Shown: positions 58,201 to 64,000 of the stretch, piece by piece
Layout: every line of letters starts with the position of its first letter
Position numbering within the stretch: position 1 is the stretch's first letter
NCBI GenBank assembly: GCA_963971305.1
Contig: CAXARO010001796.1
Location: 1 to 64,000 of the forward strand
DNA length: 64,000 nt
Direction: 5' to 3'
DNA from: Arcuatula senhousia
Lineage: Eukaryota; Mollusca; Bivalvia; Mytilida; Mytilidae
Notes under the pieces: generated by a model
Database searches by the model: none
Seen by the model: only the letters and a program-made list of their open reading frames with translations
What the model was told of the DNA's origin: nothing
Made by a program: the position numbers and the translations under genes

Positions 58201-61200
58201 CCTTTTCTTGGAATAAATTTGTCTGATTTAAAAGCAATTGAAAATAAGATTTATCTCCCCCTAGGTCCTAGTTTCTAATCTGTTAAAAACTAACAATATG
58301 TTTTTATTTGGTAACCCAGTGGAATACTAAAATTTCTTTTTAACTTAGCTCCTCAAAATTTTGTACAAATTATGAATCTTGTAATCCTTCTTTTGGTGGA
58401 TAAAACCTTATTTCATCTTACTTGTTGATAGGTATACTGATGGCATTGAGGAACAGCCACTGCCCAATGTAGTGAAGATACGTCCGAAGGAAAAACACGA
58501 TAATAAACATCAACAGCATCCCCCAGAATTCCCTGCTCCTCCACTGAGAGAGTCCAAGCTCGGCTAAAAATTGTCGGCCAACGTACTGTAGCTTCTCGTG
58601 GCTACTCCTAGCCAATCTTCCTTTACCAGCAAAAGGGGGTCTAAAATATAAGACTTTTCTCTGAAAGGTGGTGATTTTGATAAAATATTGAATAAAAGAT
58701 ATATGTTTTAATATGAAGTAGGTATTCAACAGACCTGAAATACAACAGTTTTGAGAAAAGAGGAATGGCTGATGATTCCTGAAAAATTTCTTTTACTATA
58801 GTTTTTTCTAGGCATGACAACTCCAGGTGTAATAAAGAGCAATAGATCGTAATATTTTTTTGCTTTGTTGTTTCTTGCAATATTTCTACAGATATTAGAA
58901 CATTTTTTTTTTCATTCAATTTCAGTATTTATCATTTTTAGAGATATTATTGTTTTTCATAATCTTTCAAAGGCTTTTGCCTTTATGAGACAGAAAACCA
59001 GTTTGACTCACAAACTGGAAAAATTACTTGATAAATAATTTGTGTAATATTGAGGAATTTTTCCAGAAAAAGCAATGATGAAATTGTAAATCATGCATTG
59101 GTACTTTATAAGATACTTACTGAACAGCAAATGAGTGTTGTTCCAGTTCTTCAACGTGAGTCAACATCTTCTTCTTGATGTTGGGGGCCAGTATGGGGGT
59201 TTTGGGAAGCATGGAATACAGCTTCTTGTGATAAATATCAACAGGCTTGTTGTGGTATTGCTGAAAAAAAAAATATAAAAAGAAACAATGTGTGAAATGT
59301 GTCCTGGTTGTAGTTCAAAATATTGAAAGATTTAACTTTTTGAGACCAAAAAGATTTTTCTTTTTCATATAAAGGTACCCGGTAATAACAAAATGTCAAA
59401 TGTCCAATGAGACAAAACAAGGAAGACATATCGCAGAAATTGAATATCACAAGGGTCCTGACTTGGTACAGACTTGGTACATTCATCCCCAAAAGTGTAT
59501 TAAAGATGCTTCACACAACATGTTTGTACTTAATTTTTTGACAGCTTGTATTACACATGAGCCCCTCTTCAGACCCCCTTATAGTACCAAATGATTTGTC
59601 TTATCATAAGAGGTAATACTATATATGGTTATGGGTTGGAGATCTCAATGGTTTTCAGAATATTTAGTACTTCATCATTTCAGGGGTGGGGAAAGACCCC
59701 CCCTCAAACCTCCCACTTGGTACCTACAAAATGATTCGTCTTAACATAAAGAGTATTATAATATATGGTATTAGGGTAAGAATGTAAACTATTTTTGACC
59801 ACATGAAAAATTAAATGTTGAGTTATCTTATAATTAAAAATTGATAGAAGAAAATGAGATGTGGAATAAGTGTACAACCTACATTATAAACGTATATTTT
59901 AAATATCCACAATGGAAAACAGCCAGCAGCCTTCAATGTGACCAGCGGTCGCTGCTCGCTGTTTTTCAATTGGCCCCTGGATTGAAAATAAAATACATAT
60001 GATTCAAGCCCAATCCCAAAGTGCATTGAAAGACCCTCTTCTTGACAAAAAACAATTAACAAAAATTCGACTAAATACAAACATAAGCTTTGATAAAGAT
60101 TCCTGGCTTAGGACAGGCACATTAAAATGTGGCGGGGTTAAACTAGTTTTTTGGCGCCAACCTTCCCCCTAATGATAATCAATAACAAAGCACAAACTAA
60201 CACACAGTAAAAATCAAATCGATAGAAGTTCAATTCAACAAGAGAGTATCTGAGACAAAAGGACAACAGGTAATTAACGGGACGTAAAGATACTCTCTTG
60301 AGAACACTCGAAGTTACTGACAGCTAGCTAAGAAGCATCCATCGACTGATGTAAAAAAATCAAGTATGTCGATTTTAAATCCGACACAATTGAGTTATCT
60401 TTCCTAGATCAGAAAATGAAATTAATTTTTCAAAGTTAACCTCATGTATCTCAAAAATATTTTTGGGAACATCCTGAAAATTGAACTCAATCTTTATTTT
60501 ATTGTGCTTAACAGTGATGCGAAATATCATTCAAATCCCTTCACTTTTTTCAAGATATCATTCAGAAACCTTCGGGGGATGGACAAAGTGCCGGACGCCC
60601 AGACACCCAACAAAACTGAGGGTATAACTTAATACCCAGCCACTTTGTGATAAAAACAGTTGAATTTCTTTAACAATACATGAATATTGAATATTTAACC
60701 CTAATCTTTTACTTAGTAAATTCCTACAAGACATTTGACCTTGAACTTGACCTACTTTATAGTACATCCCAGGCATGCCCTTGACCTGGTTGAAGTCTTC
60801 TTCTTTTCTGATGGCCAAATCTTGAACTTCATCATCACTCTCGTCTGAAGTGTCCCCCATTGCCAGATTCAACTTTTTGTCCTTGTGTAGGATACGAGAG
60901 CCGTAGGTTGTAGCCTGGGTGTCCCCTTTCTGAAAATACATCATCGATGAGAAAATAATATACTAGTATCTAAGAATTTTGTAAGTTGTTTTAAAATCAA
61001 ACTAAATTCAAAAGCTACAAGTTGGCAATGCCACAGGTGTGCTGGAGCAAGCATAAACTACTTACTAGAGTTCGCATTATTGATTGCAGTGTTCTCCATT
61101 CGCCATTTAAGCCGGGTGTGCCGACCACCTATTTTCCAAAGCCGACCACCTTTCCTTTTGGTAAGGTGGTCGGCAATTTTCAAAAAATTCTATGTTAAAT

Positions 61201-64000
61201 TAGGTCTTTTGTTACTTATTAATTGAAGACATTGAGTGACACTTATATAACCCAAGCCAATTAAAATCATAGATCGATAGGTGACCAGCAAACATAAAAG
61301 AAATTTGCCGACAAGGTAAAACAGGAGGTGCTAAGAATAATTTATTGTTTGTAAATTTCTTATCATCCAATCAAAAATGGGGAAAATGTAAACACAAAAC
61401 GGCTTGCACGTGTCCAGAACATGTGCATCCATGTGGCTTATCCAAAGGTTTTATTGAAAGAAAAAGAATATTGATATTCACCTTCAACTTAGAAATAGTT
61501 TAATCCATAAAAAGAACATAAAACATTCAATAAAGTTTATACATGTTTATATATTTGCTGACAAAACTTCTGCAATGTTAATGAAGGATCAAGTGTGTTT
61601 GTTTACATTTGAGCTGTGATCATGTGACTTTTTGGCGGGAAAATTAACATATTGGCAAAGGGAAAAGAAAGATAACTCTAGCCCAAAGACTAGATTTAAT
61701 TCAGGCTATTTTTACTGTATCTTTGTTTGTATATTGTGCATTTTATGGTTTTATTAAAACAATCACTCTCTCTGATAAAGGGTTTCAGGGGCAGAGCCAG
61801 AATTTTTTTTAAAACGGGGTGTCCTCAGAACAAAGGGGGGGGGGTCCAAATCTAATTTGGCAAACTTTGCCAACAGTTTGCATGAAATCATCAATTTTTG
61901 CAACAAAAAAGGAACCCAGACCCCTGAACTTCCCTCTAGGTTGGCCTCTGAAAAATACCTGGATGATAAGGGTTAACCAGTTAAAAAAAAACCCGGTTGG
62001 TAAGTGGTTTTTCAAAACACCCACCTTACCTTTTTGAAAAAAGGAGAACACTGGATTGATATCCAGTAGTTTTTGTATTTCTCTGTATAATGTGTTGTCT
62101 GTTTCTATGTCCTATTCTCATTGGTGTTTACTGATTTTTTTCTCGGCCCTTGCAGACTTTTGACCTTTGGATGCCCCATTTGTACCTCTGCTTCTTACAA
62201 AATGTATTAGGCAGCATTAAGTGCTTCAAGGCAGCATTAAGTGCTTCAAAGCATTTGTCATTAAAGATTTGCTGATTTGTCACAAAATGGATAGGTGGAT
62301 TGAAATTTCTCTACACAAGAGGTTACCGTTGAGGGCTGTTCCATTTAAAATAACATGGGACGGGGGGTGCATGTTTTTATTTTTCTGTTGGTGGTGGGTT
62401 AAAATGCATTTTTTGGTTGATGTGTAATGGTTTTTTACATTGGTAGGGGGTCTTTAACAAAGTGCGTCCCCCCTCCCCCACATCAATTTAAATGGAACAG
62501 CCCTGACCTATATTGGGGTTACCTAACACTTATGACTTAATAGAAACATAAAAAAGCCTTAATAGCTGACAGCCAGCCTCTCTATCTGCACCAGGTTTAG
62601 GACAAATGAAAAAAAAATCATAGTTACTGTGGATTCATTATTATTCATGGGGTATCAATTTTCGTGGTTTTCGTGGATGGTCTTGACCCACGAAATTGAA
62701 TACCCAACGAAAAGGAAATTTATCATTGATCTGTATGCTGCAGAATTCAGAACCACGAATTTAAGAATCCACAATATGGTCCTATTTCATCAAACCACGA
62801 AAATTGATACCCACGAAAATAAATGAATCCACAGTATTTTAATAATAAAACAAACTGCAGGAGTGATACCTTAGCCTTGTCAGCTAGTTTGACCTTGGAT
62901 GCTGTAGCCTCTGATCTGACATCAATAGTTCCTGAATCTGTTGGGGATAGACTGGTCGATGATCTGTAGATAAATAGAAAAATAAATTAGAAAATAAAGA
63001 AGGAATGTGTTCATGGGACACATATGCCCCCGCTGGCCCTTAGCAGGAACTAGAAGTCCCACAGGTCTGAAAGTTGCTTAGGACATACAGTTTGTCATAC
63101 TGAACCATCCTACCAAGTTTCAAATTATTCTTGTGAACGGTTCCTGAGAAAAGCTTGAAGTAAATTTTCATATCATGTTCACATATTTTCACATAGGCCT
63201 AAGTCCCAAACAGGAAGTAGATGTCAGACAGGTCTGAAAATTGCTGAGGACGTACAGTTTGTCATACTGAAACATCCTACCAAGTTTCAAATCATTCTCT
63301 TCAACAGTGTCTGAGAAAAGCTTGAGGGAAATTTGTATGGACGTATGGACATACATATGGACATGTCTCCGCACAGGCATAAAAAAAACAAAATCATGTC
63401 CAAAAGAAAAAATGTCCCACCTTGCAAAATGGAAGAAACTTGAACCTGTCGGAAGGCAAATCTGACATATTCTAATATTCATATGTGTAGCATAAAAACA
63501 AGATTTGAATTTGTGATTGAACAGTTGTAATGACCATAATCTTTTATTTTATACAAAAACCCTTTTCCAATTTGTTGTTGCTATTATCAGTAGTTTGAAC
63601 AAAGGTGGCCTTTTATCATATCCTTGGTGTGAAAGCACTGTTTGATCAGTAAACATTTAACTATTTATAAGCATAAAATGTCCCTAAATTCTGTCAAGGA
63701 TAAAGTTGAACTCTATTCAAAATCATTTTAAAAATGTCAGATGTAACTTACCTTATATTTGTCTACTTAGTAAAAATAGTTGTATAACATTTCATCCTTT
63801 GAATGTTGGCATCATTATGAGTAAAAATGGCTTTATTGCCATATTCTGGTGAAAATGGCTGGAATATTGTCAACCAAACAGACAATCAAACAATCAATCA
63901 ATCAATCCCTTACCCTTCATCAGAGTTCATAGTAGATGTTGACCCAGGGAGAGGCTTCTCCCCATCTCTGTACTCCTCCGCAGACCTCACCCTATCAGGG
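49105..64000 (-). CDS. Multi-exon gene for a multi-pass membrane protein of unknown function (5' end outside window)
   Basis: Eleven exons join in frame with GT-AG introns: 64000-63914, 62963-62870, 60929-60756, 59260-59121, 58640-58422, 57093-56841, 55115-54952, 53517-53322, 52858-52697, 52154-52038, 49203-49105. The visible part is 567 residues plus stop. Residues 1-160 are acidic, Ser-rich and probably cytosolic. Hydrophobic segments lie near 203-222, 261-287, 300-322 and 350-376. A conserved-looking soluble part follows (NGRMLDVYWRLHGAEDNFFV, WRGEEGERRKTAVYDYIWEE), then a charged tail with SDTPPSSPGS and a KKKK end. I cannot name the family with confidence; from memory it may resemble the long invertebrate OFCC1-like proteins, but that is a guess. 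Introns carry several mobile elements. Confidence 0.88.
49322..51402 (+). mobile_element. Family-B element, split by a second family-B element
   Basis: Outer head caagtgtggccactaaaaga at 49322, resumes at 50817 (atggggtcatggtcacatgg) with three core units, then a GCCGCCGTCGCCGCC tract and the hairpin tgtctcgccttccgcgac ... aggcgagaca ending near 51402. Lies in the last intron of the membrane-protein gene, antisense to it. Confidence 0.85.
49541..50816 (+). mobile_element. Inner family-B element with higher-order repeat
   Basis: Head acaagagttaacactaaag, six core units of about 174 bp, GCCGCCGTCGCCGTCGCC tract, end cgcaggcgagacaaaaa. Units two and three are repeated almost exactly as four and five (about 347 bp period), so the array grew by a two-unit step. 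Confidence 0.88.
51403..52037. other. Intron sequence
   Basis: Contains three copies of the phrase taatggtaattcaatgca near 51650-51705 and an eroded fragment with acggacaaactgaccctaag. No coding signal. Confidence 0.5.
52038..52154 (-). CDS. Exon of the membrane-protein gene
   Basis: Phase 0 to phase 0, 39 codons: IFGDIAIPGMDKDIKMALEK, then TKGIENLGSQASLRKHDR. Donor AGG|GTATGT. Soluble and charged. Confidence 0.88.
52697..52858 (-). CDS. Exon of the membrane-protein gene
   Basis: 54 codons, phase 0 both sides: VEESIWDEQGVEHREVKQGR, then HVSVHTVHLDGLRELYRHFL and RLPDGAVVE. Donor GAG|GTAAGT. Likely a folded cytosolic segment. Confidence 0.9.
53322..53517 (-). CDS. Exon of the membrane-protein gene
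   Basis: Completes the split Arg codon, then LHNNGRMLDVYWRLHGAEDN, FFVPYDLEISNQELNYIV and WRGEEGERRKTAVYDYIWEE. Donor GAT|GTGAGT. Rich in W, Y and acidic residues, the most conserved-looking soluble block. Confidence 0.9.
53518..54951. other. Intron sequence
   Basis: Holds a small duplication (aattgtttaaaaactagaat repeated near 53560-53640). Around 54830-54850 is ctacctcaggaagtacatgt, which also occurs at the true exon edge at 54947-54966, a partial duplication of the donor region. Confidence 0.5.
54952..55115 (-). CDS. Exon with the fourth membrane segment
   Basis: RYINDAVNPEADFMKLYWHF, then the hydrophobic LAGIFITSFLYLFTVFMTAS and IIYMYFL. Ends in phase 2 (AG|GTAGGT). Acceptor attcag. Confidence 0.9.
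55190..55326 (+). repeat. Short intronic repeat with GGAC/CAGA tract
   Basis: agaatatgtccaaaagacat ... atggacagacaaacatacag ... gtagatggggcataaaaac. A decayed relative lies near 63395-63440 and pieces near 51880 and 53910. Probably another small family of the hairpin/tandem type. Confidence 0.5.
55423..56415 (+). mobile_element. Family-B element in an intron
   Basis: Head acaagtgtggccactaaaag, core units with atggcatggtgacagttgc and cagatgcctagctattat (about 190 bp, five copies), GCCGCCGCCGCCGCCGCC tract near 56330-56355, hairpin tgtctcgccttccgcgac to aggcgagaca. Antisense to the host gene. Confidence 0.88.
56841..57093 (-). CDS. Exon with membrane segments two and three
   Basis: FNFLPYTVELNYQSNLMKTR, then IAVVWLGPIMNIVVFVLLVI and LCWVSQKLFGMFPDLG, then FTVAYGLMTLLDPLLIFVVD. 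Acceptor ttttaag, donor AAG|GTAAGA. Short polar loop between the two helices. Confidence 0.9.
57264..58140 (+). mobile_element. Family-F hairpin/tandem-repeat element in an intron
   Basis: Head agaatgtgtccatgggaaac with atgcccccgctgg. Five core units of about 160 bp with taccaagtttcaaat, gttcctgagaaaa and cacaaacaggaagtagatgt. Then gtacggacgtatggacatga and the hairpin atgccccaacatgtcgctgc, gggggcat at the 3' end. Confidence 0.85.
58422..58640 (-). CDS. Exon with the first membrane segment
   Basis: PPFAGKGRLARSSHEKLQYV, GRQFLAELGLSQWRSRE, then FWGMLLMFIIVFFLRTYLHY and IGQWLFLNAISIPIN. Acceptor tattttag, donor AA|GTAAGA. The Arg/Lys-rich stretch before the helix suggests a cytosolic N-terminal side. 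Confidence 0.9.
59121..59260 (-). CDS. Exon of the membrane-protein gene
   Basis: QYHNKPVDIYHKKLYSMLPK, TPILAPNIKKKMLTHVEE, LEQHSFAV. Acceptor tttttcag after a polypyrimidine run, donor CA|GTAAGT. Confidence 0.9.
59838..59965 (-). repeat. Dispersed repeat, inverted copy of 30985-31150
   Basis: Minus strand matches gtcacattgaaggctgctgg, ttgtggatatttaaaat and gtaggttgtacacttattcc. Intronic. Confidence 0.6.
60756..60929 (-). CDS. Exon of the membrane-protein gene
   Basis: 58 codons, phase 0: KGDTQATTYGSRILHKDKKL, NLAMGDTSDESDDEVQDLAI, RKEEDFNQVKGMPGMYYK. Acceptor attttcag, donor AAA|GTAGGT. Acidic DESDDE patch, probably disordered. Confidence 0.88.
61087..62053. mobile_element. Candidate hAT-like non-autonomous element in an intron
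   Basis: CAGTGTTCTCC at 61087-61097 and GGAGAACACTG at 62043-62053, typical of hAT ends. A perfect hairpin GCCGACCACCTT / AAGGTGGTCGGC lies at 61141-61174. The flanks share gattg but no clean 8-bp TSD, so the call is tentative. No transposase frame seen. Confidence 0.5.
62625..62836. mobile_element. Palindromic MITE, 33 bp from an exon
   Basis: TACTGTGGATTCATT at left and AATGAATCCACAGTA at right, with inner ttttcgtggttttcgtgg and accacgaaaattgatacc. Sits just downstream of the donor of exon 62870-62963 in the direction of transcription. Confidence 0.75.
62870..62963 (-). CDS. Exon of the membrane-protein gene
   Basis: SSTSLSPTDSGTIDVRSEAT, ASKVKLADKAK. Acceptor atctacag, donor AAG|GTATCA. 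Ser/Thr-rich, likely disordered. Confidence 0.85.
62994..63384 (+). mobile_element. Family-F element, short copy
   Basis: Head ggaatgtgttcatgggacac with atgcccccgctggc, two core units, end gtatggacatgtctccgcac, aggcataaaaa. The hairpin is reduced compared with the 57264 copy. Confidence 0.78.
63914..64000 (-). CDS. First visible exon of the membrane-protein gene (continues past window)
   Basis: PDRVRSAEEYRDGEKPLPGS, TSTMNSDEG, ending in phase 2 at GG|GTAAGG. The exon's 5' edge and the start codon are beyond 64000. Confidence 0.8.

Overview
The window looks like a repeat-rich, AT-rich stretch of a bivalve mollusc genome, plausibly mytilid. The evidence is spliced GT-AG exons, LINEs with target-site duplications (TSDs), short elements with tetranucleotide tails, non-autonomous elements with tandem cores, and a hammerhead-ribozyme repeat of the kind known from bivalves. 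The species call is inference. Nothing bacterial is visible: no operons, ribosome binding sites, CRISPR, or recognised rRNA or tRNA.

Layout. Bases 1-2030 hold a decayed LINE reverse transcriptase (RT) split by a hairpin/tandem-repeat element and by a 40-bp ribozyme-repeat fragment. Bases 2600-18350 are mainly two related short families, called here SINE-1 (ACTC tail) and SINE-2 (AACT tail), nested and chimeric, with an inverted duplication of a coding relic near 14-16 kb. Bases 18558-26478 are one nearly full-length LINE with a 16-bp TSD. It has ORF1 with three zinc knuckles and ORF2 with endonuclease, RT, RNase H and a C-terminal zinc motif. A SINE-1 sits inside ORF2 and a family-A element sits in the 3' UTR. 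Bases 26.8-35.4 kb hold a Gypsy-like Gag relic, a PHD-finger relic, more short elements and a 335-bp-period dimer with hammerhead ribozymes. Bases 36.2-44.2 kb are a nested cluster of family-A elements. Bases 44.4-47.3 kb hold three small inverted-repeat elements in AT-rich DNA.

The only host gene I can support is on the minus strand from beyond 64000 down to the stop at 49105. Eleven exons splice in frame into a 567-residue C-terminal part with about four membrane segments. I could not assign its function. Its introns carry several repeat elements.

Two system-level signals stand out. First, the LINE and both SINE families share a structured 5' head and a similar 3' end, so the SINEs look like short parasites of this LINE type, comparable to RIME with ingi in trypanosomes. 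Second, at least six otherwise unlike non-autonomous families (labelled A-F here) share one plan: an inverted half-site at the 5' end, a tandem core of about 110-175 bp, a GAC-rich microsatellite, and a matching inverted half-site or hairpin at the 3' end. Five of them also carry an AAGTTT(C/G)A box in the core in the same orientation. The labels SINE-1, SINE-2 and A-F are mine, not database names.
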